Shown here: positions 1-10,606 of the stretch, one piece after another | How the letters are laid out: each line of letters begins with the position of its first letter | Numbering within the stretch: the stretch's first letter is position 1 | Source of the DNA: Ophioceras dolichostomum | Lineage: Eukaryota > Ascomycota > Sordariomycetes > Magnaporthales > Ophioceraceae | Direction of reading: 5' to 3' | Length of the DNA stretch: 23,510 nt | Assembly: GCA_003049485.1 (NCBI GenBank) | Contig: PYST01000461.1 | Span: forward strand, 2,685-26,194 | Translations under genes and position numbers: made by a program | Notes under the pieces: generated by a model | The model's input: only the letters and a program-made list of their open reading frames with translations | Told to the model about the DNA's origin: nothing | The model's database searches: none

Positions 1-1860
1 CCCCCCGATACTGCTGCCACTCGGAGATCCATACGTAAGGGACAGCCAATCCCTAGCAACGAAGCACTGAAGGCGTATAGCGGATTTCCTTCCATGATCT
101 GGCGGTGGGGCATATGATGAGCCCGCGGTATGGCTCGCTGAAATAACGCCACTTTCCTTGCCTTGGGGGTAGCAGCTCCCAGAAGGATGGCGCGGGTTGA
201 AATTGCCCGGACTGGAATATGCAATGATCCGGTAGACCGGATAATGAAAGCAGAGCAAAGCCCACAGAACCTCTAGTGGCATCCGGGTATAATGACGTTG
301 AGAGATGTACGAGACGCAGCTCACCCTGATGTGAAAGGGACTGCATATCACTTCGAGCAACTCCGCTACTAGTATCTGCGGTATTTTTACGTAGGTGTTA
401 GCTAGAAGTCTATCAGTCGGTGTGAGACCGAACTGAGTACTCCCAAGGCATAGTGAGGTGCTTACCGTGAAGGGCCCAGTACGCATCGTGGAAGGTTGCC
501 GCCGCCGACACCCCGAAGAGCCTGCCATTGATGCTGACAAGATGGCCAATTGTGCCGACCTCACTTCCGCTGTATCCGAACCTCCTTACGGATATCTGTA
601 AGGCGGCAGGGCTTATGTACCTCCTAGGGCCGGGAGGCGCAATTCGAATGTCCCACTCGTTGAAGTCGCTGACCGTAGACGTGGCACGAGAGACCATGCT
701 GCAATCCCCAGGCTCTTGCACTACGAGGGGCCTCGGATACTATCTCGGGAGCTATATTATTATAAAGCCTGTTTATGGCGCTGATGCGACTCCTGGTTGC
801 ACTGGTGTCCCTAGGTGAGCATATCGATAAGCGAGACGATTAGTACTTGTAGGAAAGCTTCATAAAGCAAAAAGCCCCAGCCCTTGATTGTGACAGATTT
901 ATAGTCACTAGCTGTGACATCGAAAGGGCGACCCCATTGATGCTTCCCGCTTCTTTGTCTAGATGACCAACACACCCACAGCAACCAACGGAACACCATC
1001 CCGTCATCCAAGTTCTTTGTCATCTTAGTACCAATCGTCCAACATCTAACAGGCCTTGTACCAACGAAGCACAAGTGCCCGGGGAGCTTTTAGTGACACA
1101 ACAGTCATCGTATAAGCACCCATCAGTCTTAGTCGGAGACGAAAGAGCTTCGTCTGCGAAAGGCCAACGAGATAGCCATCCTTTAGCAGATTATGGGCCG
1201 ATCAGAGTGCCCGTCTTCAATTTTCGCTAGGAGCCGTAAGCCAAATTTGCCCGGAGCAGCAAGGGACGCTTTCTCTGATCGTCAAGGGTCAGGAGGAATT
1301 CGCTCCACGACCGGGTGGCTGGAGCACGCGGCGCACGTGGCTTTGGGACTGGCGATCTCCCGCCTCGCACTGGTGCCGGTACGCCGATCCCCGGCGTAGT
1401 GCTCAGATCGGGGCAGTCCCAGGGGCGGTATGCACAAACTGGATATCTGAAGCTATGGCTTACTCAGGGGCAGCGTTGGGTGACGCCGACACACATTCCA
1501 CCAGCCCGTGTTCGGGCTGGGGACGGCTTGGCGGGGCGTCCAAGTGGGCCTCGGTGGTAGGAATCCCTCCTCGGTCATAGTGTTGCAGCCGACAGGTTCC
1601 TGTTCCCCTCGGTCTTCCACTTGGGCCTCGTAGGGTAGCAGGTTGAGACGAAACTTTCCGTTACTAGCAGAGCGCTTGGGCTATCGTTACTTACACTAGG
1701 GTTGCGGTGAGCAAGTGAAAAGGGGGCGCGGGAAATCCCGTCAATAAATCTGTCTCTGACATGGGGCCCCGGGAAACCAGACTTAGACGTAATGTACATG
1801 GGCCATTGAAAAATTGAAGACATGTAGGAAGTGTCTAGGTAGGTAAGTACCTACATAGGT
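1..1860. other. Left-end intergenic DNA, no supported gene
   Basis: Short open frames occur on both strands, the longest about 100 codons, but none has recognisable domains, introns or consistent codon use. Base composition is mixed. A GC-rich patch lies at about 1300-1560 and contains a perfect hairpin at 1501-1520. The right edge carries a TAGGTAGGTA motif at 1836-1845, followed by its near inverse at 1846-1854. A gene fragment running off the left edge cannot be excluded. Confidence 0.5.
1501..1520. repeat. Perfect 8-bp stem, 4-nt loop hairpin
   Basis: CCAGCCCG and CGGGCTGG are exact reverse complements separated by TGTT. The hairpin lies in non-coding GC-rich sequence. No poly-T or gene end is nearby, so it has no obvious role. 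It may be chance in GC-rich DNA. Confidence 0.6.
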
Positions 1861-1913
1861 TAATAGTACCTGTAGCATGCTGCAATTCGCCCACCTTGCG
1901 GCTGGTTTCGACC

Positions 1914-2477
1914 ATGACCTTGGTACGTCGAGGCCGTTCATTCTCTATCAACCCTGGGAGCATCAGCAATACGGAGAGCATGGATGTCGCTTTCGGGGGG
2001 GAGCGCGGCCTGTAGCCCACCGCCGCCCGCGCCTGGGAAAGCGGGAACGAAACTGTAAACCTGGGCTCAGCAAATCACCGCAACGACATCTTCCACGTTC
2101 CGGGTACCTCCTCCGCCGGAGAGCCGTCCATGATTCTGCACCTCTACTTATTCTCGGCACGGCTTCGCATCGACCAAGCCCCTTTCGCTTCCCAGTCCGT
2201 ACATCGACCAATAGCGCAATTGCCGTGCCACACCTGGATGCGCGAGCTGATGGTGTTGGGCATGGTCAAGTACCCAGTTCTTGGGCAGGTCCCTCGCGAC
2301 GCTTAGGTATGGTTCCCCACCGAAGAAGACGCGGGAGTCCGTTTGATGCTGGAAGGGAAGGAGAGAAGAGTGCGAGACGGAGAGGGCGTGACGTTCGACG
2401 ACGCGAATTACTCGCTCGCACAAATCCACATAGGTGAACCCTCCAGGCAGCGCAGGCGTCTGACCCAAAGCCAGTAG
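1914..2477 (+). pseudogene. Degenerate ORF with two in-frame amber stops, unknown function
   Basis: Reading from the ATG at 1914 gives about 187 codons in one frame up to TAG at 2475, interrupted by TAG at 2013-2015 and 2304-2306. Between the stops the frame reads like real protein, with GC-favoured third positions, hydrophobic stretches such as MILHLYLFSARL, and Trp, Cys and His in natural contexts (LPCHTWMRELMVLG). After the second stop comes a charged stretch (VRLMLEGKERRVRDGEG). Overlapping open frames on this strand and the opposite strand look like shadows; the plus one is very Arg-rich. Neither stop is removed by an obvious intron. I do not recognise the family. Most likely it is a decayed gene or gene fragment. 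A minus-strand frame at 2148-2468 is the main competing interpretation. Confidence 0.4.
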
Positions 2478-2818
2478 TCTGAAATAGGTATCTAAGCTAG
2501 GTAGGTATCTAGAGAAAGGAGCGTTTGTATATTTATTCGCGAACTCTGGCTCGATCGTAGCGATCGCGTTACATCTACGTCGATAATTCCTTTTTTCCCC
2601 TGACCGCTGTAGTCACGCGACCCTAAGCAAGCCGCCCTTCCAAGCAGGGTTCATCTTGACGTGCGTTCATCCCTTGCCCGGTTGTTTGTCTTCCGGAAGC
2701 CGGTCGAAGCCGGTCGTGGCACTGGCTTCAAGCGCTTGCGCCCGCGAGCACGCCTGGAGTCTGTCAGTGACGAAGTCAATCCATACCCAGGTAGGTAGAT
2801 AAGTACGGCTGGTTTTGC
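2478..2818. other. Intergenic spacer downstream of the membrane protein gene
   Basis: There is no coding signal. It holds two TAGGTAGGTA-type motifs (2498-2507 and 2789-2801), a CGATCG-TAG-CGATCG palindrome near 2552, and a short direct repeat of GAAGCCGGTC near 2700. It probably contains the 3' untranslated region and terminator of the minus-strand gene that ends at 2819. Confidence 0.5.
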
Positions 2819-3874
2819 TCACTTAACGTCGAGAAAACTGTCCAGATGAGACCATGGCCTATCAGATCCGGAGGACACCACCTGCGAAATGGGGTCGTTA
2901 GCACCGCTGCAGCAACACGTAACACGCTTTGGGGGGACGTACAATGACCCTGGCAAGCCGAGGAACGTGTCCCAATATAGCCAGACAAATATATATACCG
3001 CCGTGTACGGCGCGGTGCACACCAGCACGGCGAAAAGCCTCAGGTCCCGTCCGGCGAGCGGGAACACGTCTGCGTGACGACCGCAGATGGGGGTGAGCAG
3101 CCAGCCAAGAAGCACGACGACGGGCATGCCACAGAGCCCCTTCCAGTAGCTGGCCATGTAGTCGCGAATGACGACGTTGGGGAAGCGACTCCACGTGACG
3201 CCGACAAAAACGGAGCCGACGGTCTGCAGGACTAGCTCGGCGACGGCGGACGAGATGTAGCTGTCGGCGTAGACCGCCTCGGTCGCGCTCCTGGGGGCGG
3301 TGGCGTCCCAGCGGCGGACGTCGACGACGGCGCCGATGCGCAGCAGCGCAGTCCACAGGGCGTTGGCGCGGGGGCGCGCCGCGTACAGCGCGAACACGTT
3401 GAGCATCGACAGGCGCTCGTAGCCCGGCGTGCGCACCACCAGCAGGCTGCAGAAGACGTTGGCCAGCAGCTGCAGGGCCGCGCTCACGGCCCACGTCCAC
3501 AGCACGCCGCGCCCGTCCCGCGCCCCCAGCCAGCCGCGCGACAGCCGGTGCAGCACCGGCCGGCAGCCGACCGCCAGCGTCAGCACCGCCACCGCCAGGT
3601 TTGTGAGGCCGAAGGTCAGCATGGTCTGCTGCGCCGTCGGGCACCGGCTCGCCGCCGCCACGTCGAGCGGCGCGATCACCCACTCGAGCGGGATGGGCGG
3701 CAGGCGCGCCGGGTCCCTGCCGTCGTAGCTGCCGTTGTTGTAGCCCAGGTACGGGATGATGCGCACGTCGTCCGGGGCGAAGACGCCGGCGGGGCGCGCG
3801 CCGGCTAGCTGGGCGTCGGAGTAGGACAAGCTGCCGCCGCCGCGGCCACTCGCTACTGGTATCACGATGGCCAT
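2819..3874 (-). CDS. Polytopic membrane protein of unknown function
   Basis: This is an uninterrupted 351-residue frame on the minus strand with strongly GC-biased codon use, unlike its AT-richer flanks. Hydrophobic segments fit five transmembrane helices at about residues 84-104, 124-147, 207-228, 247-264 and 278-302. They follow an N-terminal region of about 80 residues rich in Gly, Pro and Asp that has no clear signal peptide. The segment at about 154-180 is amphipathic. The C-terminal tail of about 50 residues is polar, with a Cys triplet after the last helix. I do not recognise a named domain; the layout resembles fungal integral membrane proteins annotated only as hypothetical. The start is the first ATG of the frame, and a later Met (residue 85) would lose the hydrophilic head. 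No intron is needed. It stands alone; the nearest intact gene is 4 kb away. Confidence 0.75.
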   Translation of the reverse strand: MAIVIPVASGRGGGSLSYSDAQLAGARPAGVFAPDDVRIIPYLGYNNGSYDGRDPARLPPIPLEWVIAPLDVAAASRCPTAQQTMLTFGLTNLAVAVLTLAVGCRPVLHRLSRGWLGARDGRGVLWTWAVSAALQLLANVFCSLLVVRTPGYERLSMLNVFALYAARPRANALWTALLRIGAVVDVRRWDATAPRSATEAVYADSYISSAVAELVLQTVGSVFVGVTWSRFPNVVIRDYMASYWKGLCGMPVVVLLGWLLTPICGRHADVFPLAGRDLRLFAVLVCTAPYTAVYIFVWLYWDTFLGLPGSLYVPPKRVTCCCSGANDPISQVVSSGSDRPWSHLDSFLDVK

Positions 3875-6800
3875 CAGAAAGAAAGTAGGCGGGCCAATTA
3901 TAGCGGCAATGGTGGGGTGTGGGGGTATGAATATTTCAGGAACTGAGATTGGGGTTAATGAAACTAGGTGGTACTACTATGGAAAGGCTAGGCAATTTGT
4001 TTATGCTACGAAACAGGATGGGGTGGGTTGGTGACAAAACGAGCGAGTTACGGAGGAGCTTTTTGGGACCACGCATGAGCCCATCACGTGGTGCGGCATG
4101 GGCCAGTTGGAAAACGGGACCACCGACAGGCATACAGGGACTAGGTACTTACTCCAAGCTCTCCGAGCCTCTTTCATTATCGCCATTAGCATCCATCTCC
4201 CTTCCTCTCTACACCATTTCGCGAGGCCCCTTTCCTAGATACTAGAACTGTCGTTTTCGTTTTGACGGTCCAGCCCAGTGATTGCAAAACTAGAGGGAAA
4301 TTATACAAAGTCAAGGTGACGAGCACCGCGGGGAGGCGAGAACGTGTGAGCAGCTGACTAGGTAGGTATTTGGGAACCTTTGAGCCCAGACATGGAGACG
4401 GGCCCCATTCTCTTGTTGTCCTCGCACGGTGGGCAGTCGGGCGGCGAAGCCCAACCCGGCCGCCGCGGCTGGCTAACCATGCACTCTCGCTTGCGTCGCT
4501 GGCATATTCCCTGTGGCTATGAGGCGCGTACTACACATACTTGTGTGCCCACTTCTCCTGTGAGCAAGAGGCGTTGGCGGACGGACGTGTCAATGAAACC
4601 TCCTTGAGCCCTTTGCCCGCATGCTGTCTTCCAGCTCCCTCGGCTAGGCGGGATGGTGTGGTGTATGTTGTAAGAGTCGGCGGACTTGCGGCGGCGGCGG
4701 CGGGCGGGCGCTAGCGAACTTGGGGCTTAAGACCCGGAAAAGGGGGCGACCTGTTGCTCTTGTGATACCCGGGACCCTGGATTTTGTCCGTAGTTGCATT
4801 CTGCAGAAATTTTGTTAGTTTTTTCTGTTAATTGCCTGTATATATGTGGAGGAACTAGCACTGCAATTCGTCCGCTTGGAAGGGGCTAGTGACTGGCGAG
4901 CCCCTCAGTCGTGCAGTAGCGATGGTGTGCGGGGCTGCGGTTGCAGACGGAGGTCGCCAACGAGGTTGGGTATCTGGTCTGGTGGTTTCCCATTCTGCAA
5001 CAAGCTGTCTCTCCTTGCCTGTGCCTGAGCCGAGATTAGTTGAGCGGGAGACGAAATAGTGTGAAGAAGCAGTTAGGGCCGGAGGGAATAGGACCAGACC
5101 GATTCAACCGTAATGAGTTTCGGTGACGGCTGATGATGATTGCTGATGATGATTCCTGATGATGGTGGCCGGGAAGCGGGCGACGGCCAATGTAGACATC
5201 AGGAAAGCCAGTCCCTGGCATGTGCGAGCGACTCAACCTACACACGGGGTCGAAGTCCGATAGAACTTTCGGTTTGGATGAAGCGATGAGGGACAAGAGG
5301 CGGGAACGCGGCCCAGCGCGTGGTCATGCAGGACTCTTCGTTCCTTCCTGATTAGGAAGCCAGCCCTTATCGTCCCGTCCTGGGCAGCATGTTTGTGCCC
5401 GTGAAACATTAAATGATCAGCGCCAAAATCTGAGTCGTTGGCGATCGCTCGAAGCCAACTACTTTCCCGGTTAATCAGCCATGAACTTCTCGTCGGTCAA
5501 CGTCAAAGGTGAGGGAGATTGAATGTCGTTGGTTTTGGGTTTTTTTTAGCGTTGCCACTTCGGTGGGGAACAGTGGAAATTTCTACCTTGTGGAGCACAA
5601 TGAATGGCGAGGTCTGGGGATAACAACACAGCGCTTGAACCTAGCAAGAGTCGTCCCCACTCATCCGGGCTTGCGACAAGCCAACCGCCTGGCCAAGTCC
5701 CTAAACGAGGGGGCTCACCATTCTAGGGAGAGAACTCGAATCTCTCGCCTGACCGACGCCACTCCCGTGCAGCAAGATGAAGCGACGCTCTCGCGATGAG
5801 ATTCGAGGAAAGGACTGACACAACCGACATGTCCTGCAACGACTGCAACCTGTTGACTGTCGACCAGAAATTGTCCGGAGATGGATTAGCTCCTTCTCTG
5901 TTCAATCACTTGTCTGCGACGCAGTGCCGCCTTCTTCCTAGCCCTCCCTCGGGTCTTCGGCGAGTGATTGTCCTCACGGCCCTCACAAGAGTGATGATGA
6001 CGGGTCCAGCATCATCAGCCCCGCCCCGCACGGCCTCTGCCTGGAATGACGCGCCGCACGCGCCGCTGAAGCTGCAACCACGGGCACAACCGACCGACAC
6101 TCGGAATCCCAGAATGTTCCACGGAAGCCTTCGAAGAGGTTCGACTAGAAGCGAGCGACGGAGACGCGGGCTAGTGGCGCACGGCCATGCCATGTGCTGC
6201 TCGATGGCGGCGGCGGAGCGCTGATCCTCGCGTTTTCTTCGCAAACTACGTCCGTATGCTACAGCCCTCGCTTTTTTTTTCGCCGCAGGGCTGCTTGCCC
6301 TCCAGCTTCAGAGCAATCGACAGAACCAGACGTTGGAGAGGAGTGGGTGAACCAGTGGGATCGACGAGGTCGTATCACTTTTTTTTCTCATTCGGAACAA
6401 CCCATTCGGACTCGATCGTATCAGTTGGTTCACTCTGCTGCCAGTGCCGGCAGGGACTGGAGTACAGGACAGCAGTCGGTCCGTCGCACTGACCGAGAAG
6501 ACAAAACAAGGGTGCTCGTCGGCAGAGTGTGGCATCTGTTATGCATGCCCGAGAGACGAGCCAATCGATGCCTGAACCCTGAAGGCTGAAGCAGGATGGA
6601 ATGCTGACAGCCCAAGTGGCCAGTCGCCGCAAAGAAGTCGTGTGTTCCAACGGATCACAACAACCCCTCCCTTCGTCTCGCCGGCTCCCCTGCGGCGCAG
6701 CTTTCTCTCTCTCTCGGCCAGTCCAGAATCCGTCTTCTAGATTGAGTACCAGCCCCAGACCATCCATCATCTTCCTTGGCCGGACTGAGACTCTCTGCTG

Positions 6801-7129
6801 CCAACCTGCTGGGTGGTATTTCCTGCCCCTCCTCCATTGGCCTCTTTATTACTTAGCACATTTTGCCGACACCCGTGAGCCAACAAGGGCGTAGTATGCT
6901 CTTTTTATCCGGGCAGCTACGCGTTGTCCCCCTGACCTGGGCAGCCAACGAGCCAATGAGCGTTCCCCATAGCCCATTTGCCAACTGCACCTTTCCCCTC
7001 CCTCAATACCTGGGCCACCACCTCAATATGTCGCCAGGTCACTCTCCCCATTAACACAAACACTCTCGGTTCCAATGATCCAAGATCAGTGTTTTGTCCG
7101 GCAAGACGGCTAATGGGTGGATCCCCTTG
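3875..7129. other. Long gene-poor intergenic region
   Basis: About 3.2 kb without a convincing gene. Open frames of 60-140 codons exist on both strands, the largest at 5796-6224, but they are Arg/Ser/Pro-rich, overlap antisense frames and lack introns or motifs. The part next to 3874 should hold the promoter of the minus-strand membrane protein gene. Other content is a TAGGTAGGTA motif at 4359-4368, a GGC-rich run near 4690, a GAT-type microsatellite at 5130-5166, homopolymer T runs near 6272 and 6379, and CT-rich DNA from about 6660 that leads into the receptor gene's promoter. A short unannotated gene or non-coding RNA could be missed here. Confidence 0.5.
5130..5166. repeat. Imperfect GAT trinucleotide microsatellite
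   Basis: Runs of TGATGATGAT are separated by short GCT and TCC interruptions across about 37 bases in non-coding DNA. It is a simple sequence repeat with no inferred function. Confidence 0.7.
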
Positions 7130-7136
7130 TATAAAC
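7130..7136 (+). promoter_or_regulatory. Candidate TATA box of the receptor gene
   Basis: TATAAAC is followed by a long pyrimidine-rich stretch (about 7180-7390), the usual arrangement at fungal promoters. It lies about 775 bases before the ATG at 7907, implying a long leader. That is plausible because a candidate leader intron is present at 7509-7557. No transcription start can be read directly. Confidence 0.35.
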
Positions 7137-7508
7137 CTCGCAGCTCTGCTTGTCAGTTTTCCCATTTGCACCTGATCGTTTTCGCTTCCACCCGCCCCTA
7201 TTTTCTTTCTCTGTTTCTGGCGTCAGTCGTACTGCTTCCTACTCTTGCATATGCATAGCATCCCGTAGAACAGGAAAAGGAGAGAGACTTCAGTTTTCTT
7301 TTCGCTGCTTCGACACCTTTGCAGAGGCATTTCTGGACATCTTCTCTTCTTTACAACTGGAATTTCTCCGTCGTTTGTTCGACTTGGTGGCATGATCACG
7401 TCGACGAAGGTGCCTGACCGATCTGACCAAAGCAGAAAAAGAAACGACTCGGAGCTGTCCCGCGTCCACACCACGCACGCAGCTCGTCCGCGAAAACCAC
7501 CGAACTGT

Positions 7509-7557
7509 GTAAGACTCTGGATTGCTATTGGGTAACGCAGCCTCTAACATCGAACAG
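7509..7557 (+). other. Candidate 5' UTR intron of the receptor gene
   Basis: The donor GTAAGA, the branch-like CTCTAAC and the acceptor GAACAG define a 49-base intron, within the size range of fungal introns. It lies in the leader about 350 bases upstream of the ATG. Inferred from splice signals only. Confidence 0.35.
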
Positions 7558-7906
7558 GTCAATAGCCTTGGATCCGCCTTTTGCTTTCTAGTGGTTGAGC
7601 TCGTTGGCAATCTTTTGACGTTGCACACAACACCCCTTTTTGGCCAGTTGCGCCGACCTCTCACAAGCCGACGCTCGACGGAGTACCTCGCAGCCTAGGT
7701 AGGCTTCTGGTTCTCCACTCTGCCATCTGCCAACTCCGAAGATCCACATAAACGGGCCTCACCCCCGCGAACACACACGGCGTCGGGAACCTGGGGAAAG
7801 AACTTCGCATCCTCCATTCCCTTTCTATTTTGTTCCTATCCCCTCGAGCCCCTCCAGGATATCCCACAGCCTACACGTTGGCATCTTCTGAACCCCTGCC
7901 TCCACT

Positions 7907-9924
7907 ATGGAGGCTGCGCTCGAGCTCTTTGCAAGGGCAGCGAACGTGGACCATGTGAACGACCCGCTGCCCCCCGACATCGCCGCCGAGGACAAGGGTC
8001 CGGCCATCGTGGCGACGGTGTGCACGATGGCTGGAGTGATGACCCTCTTTGTGTCTGCCCGCCTTTGGACAAGAACACGGGTCCTAGGTGCACTACAGTT
8101 GGATGACTGGCTTATCATCGCGTCGCTGGTATGCAATACCTCCACACCATGCCGATTGCCCTGACATCTTGTCTCGCCGTAGCCCGCCGCCTAACTGAGG
8201 TTATACCCTCTCAGATATGCACCTGGGTAGCAACCGGCCTCTCAGTCGCAGCGAACGAGCACGGCGCCGGCCGCCACGTCCGCGCCCTGACCCAACAACA
8301 ACTTCACGATGCCATCTTCTACACCATGATCGGCTTCGTGCCGAGCCTGATGTCCTTCGGCGTACCCAAGCTCGCCATCGTCGCCCTTTTGACACGCATC
8401 ACGAACCCGAGTAGGTTCCACCGGATATTCCTCTGGGCGCTGTCGGGCTCGTGCTTCGCTGCTCTGTGCCTGACACTGGTCATCGAGTTCGCCCAGTGCA
8501 ACCCGGTCTCGTCGCTGTGGGACAAGACTATCCTGCCGCCTGAGAAGAAGTGCTGGGATCCTAGGGTGAATGTGTACTTTGCATACTTCTCTGGTTGTAA
8601 GTGGAGACGAGGTGCCTGCCGTGCAACCCCTGGCAACGGTCCAGTACTTCCAGACTAACACTGTTGGTGCAGCCTATTCTGCTTTCGTGGATTTCTACCT
8701 GGCGGTCTACCCGTCGGTGGTCCTATTCAAACTTCAGATGGCGTGGAAGAAGAAGCTAGCTCTGAGCTCGGCGTTGAGTCTTGGGGGAGTGTAAGTCTTG
8801 CTGTGCAATAATCCTCTTGGCCCGCGCGATCAACAGGGACTAACATCGAACGCCAACATGCCAACAGAGCCGCATTCGTCGCTATCTATAAATGCACTCG
8901 CCTCCCATCACTAGCCAGCAAGGACTACACATGTATGGCACCGTCCCCATCTTCGCTTTCTCCGCAAGTAGCTTCGCAGCTCGCAGCTCGGAATCTGACT
9001 TAACCATGTCATCTCACAGACGACACCGCCGACCTTGTCATCTGGACATCGTAAGCATCCCCAACCCCCTCACCCTTCCCGCCCCGCCTTCTCGCTTCCA
9101 AAACACCACTAACACTTTCCACCCGCCCCAGAACCGAAAGCAACACCCTCATCATAGCAACCTGCATCCCGATCCTCCAACCCCTCATCGACCGCATCTT
9201 CGGCCGCCGCTTCCTCTCCGGCGCCCGCACCCGCGCCGCAGACTACGCCTACGGCAACACCGCCGGCGGAGGGGGCTACTCCCGCGCCGGCGGACCCTCC
9301 ATCGAGACCAAGCCCGGCAGCCCCACCGCCTTCATTGTCTCGCGTCCCGAACGCGTCCTCACGAAGGAGAGCAGCGTCGGCAGCCGCTCGCCCACCTCCC
9401 CGCGGTACTACAGCAGCCACAACGGCGGATCAACAAGGAAGCGGCACGATCTGGACTCGAGCCTCACGGACGGCGACGACGGCGCGGCGGGCGGCAGGAT
9501 GTCGGACTCGCAGGAGAGTATTCTGGGGCTGGAGAGCACGGTGCGCTCGGCGGCTGCGCATCACCATAGCACTTCTGCTGCAGGTACAAAAAAATCGCGC
9601 TCGACTGTGACGGTGACGGCGGGAGGAGGAGGGGTGGGGGCCACGGGCAGGCCGCGAACGCCGTCGCGGAGTAGGGGGATGACGACTGCGACGATCGGCA
9701 CGGGGCCGCCTCACGTTTCTGTTGGAGCGGGGGGCGATGGGATGCTTGGTGGTGCCGGGATGGATGGCGACGCGGTGGGGCTGGCGGTGCTGCCGCCTGC
9801 GGGGACGATTATGAGGACGGATGTGGTGACTGTCAGCTATGATGCGAGGTCGCAGCTGAGCGAGGATGGGAAGAGGGATAGTGGGGAGGGGGGAGGGGCG
9901 CTGTGGCGGCCGAGGCATTTCTGA
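7907..9924 (+). CDS. PTH11-like fungal rhodopsin-domain membrane receptor
   Basis: Six exons (7907-8128, 8215-8596, 8673-8790, 8868-8932, 9020-9050, 9132-9924) join into 536 codons. All five introns are GT-AG, 76-87 nt long, and several carry CTAAC or ACTAAC branch sites. The N-terminal ~300 residues carry about seven transmembrane helices and the hallmarks of the fungal rhodopsin-type domain: LDDWLIIASL near residue 70, a conserved Cys before SSLWD in the extracellular loop, a DYTYDTADLVIWT block at about 260-272, then TESNTLIIATCIPILQPL. No CFEM domain precedes the helices. The last ~235 residues are a Gly/Ser/Thr-rich, probably disordered cytoplasmic tail. Members of this family are plasma-membrane proteins, some implicated in surface or host sensing; ligand and coupling here are unknown. 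The frame continues cleanly across every junction, so the gene appears intact. Confidence 0.9.
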
Positions 9925-10046
9925 GGGCTGAATTTCTCGGTGTGCTTTTTGTACGCTTCCTGCGTATTCGCCAGCTATATTTTTGTGTGTGATGGCTGAC
10001 TGGTATTTGTTTTGGATTGTTGCTGTATTTGTGATACCGCTGTGGG

Positions 10047-10280
10047 TGTTGAACCACGGTTGGGTGCACTTCCGTGCACCCACGTGGACGAGTTGCCTCA
10101 GTCACCAAGGCAGCCCCCTCGACAGACCTTAGGTCACGTGGGCCCCTTGGAATCGCTTACAAAAGCGATTCCTCCGACTCACGCGTAGACTAGCTTTACT
10201 CTTCCCTGTACATCATCAGAATCAACAGATTGGTTTACCACACGCGTGTCTTTTCCAATTGGAACCCTGGCCTTCCAACA
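10047..10280 (+). mobile_element. Solo-LTR-like element, copy 1 (subfamily A)
   Basis: The element is 234 bp, starts TGTTGAACC and ends CCAACA, so its ends form the inverted TGTTG/CAACA (TG...CA) termini typical of LTRs. Both sides carry the exact 5-bp duplication GTGGG (10042-10046 and 10281-10285). Inside are two perfect hairpins: an 8-bp stem at 10062-10081 and a 10-bp stem at 10149-10172. It also has the palindromes ACACGCGTGT and TTCCAATTGGAA near the 3' end. It has no coding capacity. It sits between the convergent receptor and DUF8021-type genes. A short non-autonomous LTR element is an alternative to a recombination-derived solo LTR. Confidence 0.8.
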
Positions 10281-10285
10281 GTGGG

Positions 10286-10606
10286 CCCGATTAGTGGTTT
10301 CATTTTGCCCCTTTTTTTTCTTCTGGGGTTCGGACGGCACTTTTGCCATGGTTTGGCTGGATGTATTACTGGCTGGCGCACATCCTGTTGCGGACAGATC
10401 CTGTCTTTCTTGCTGCGTTGCAGCGTGCATGTCACAACAAATCTCTAGTCACCTTCATGTGGAGGAGCGTGGATCGAGGGTTTAAAAGAGCGTCGCTCGT
10501 CAAAGTATTTACACTCAAGTAGTTCAACGTCCTCGTCCTCCAAACTTTTATTAAGGATCCTCCACTGGCCCAGTCTCTTCTCAGTTCTTTTCAGCCGCGT
10601 CTTTGC
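10286..10606. other. Spacer between LTR copy 1 and the DUF8021-type gene
   Basis: No coding signal is seen. It has a T-run near 10311 and should contain the 3' end of the minus-strand gene ending at 10607. Short frames here are antisense shadows. Confidence 0.5.

Noticed and set aside
1877..2437. 186-codon plus-strand frame
   Set aside because: It is Arg-rich with poor composition. The neighbouring frame starting at 1914 looks more like protein despite two stops, so this frame is taken as its shadow.
2898..3683. 261-codon minus-strand frame inside the membrane protein gene
   Set aside because: It is an off-frame translation, very rich in Arg, Ala and Gly, of the GC-rich membrane protein gene.
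5710..5800. Possible minus-strand tRNA (T-arm-like AGAGA TTCGAGT TCTCT)
   Set aside because: The T-arm pattern is good, but no matching acceptor stem, D-arm or anticodon arm could be assembled upstream on the minus strand.
5796..6244. Overlapping 142- and 112-codon frames on opposite strands
   Set aside because: Both are low-complexity, Arg/Ser-rich and mutually antisense; no introns, start context or motif favours either.
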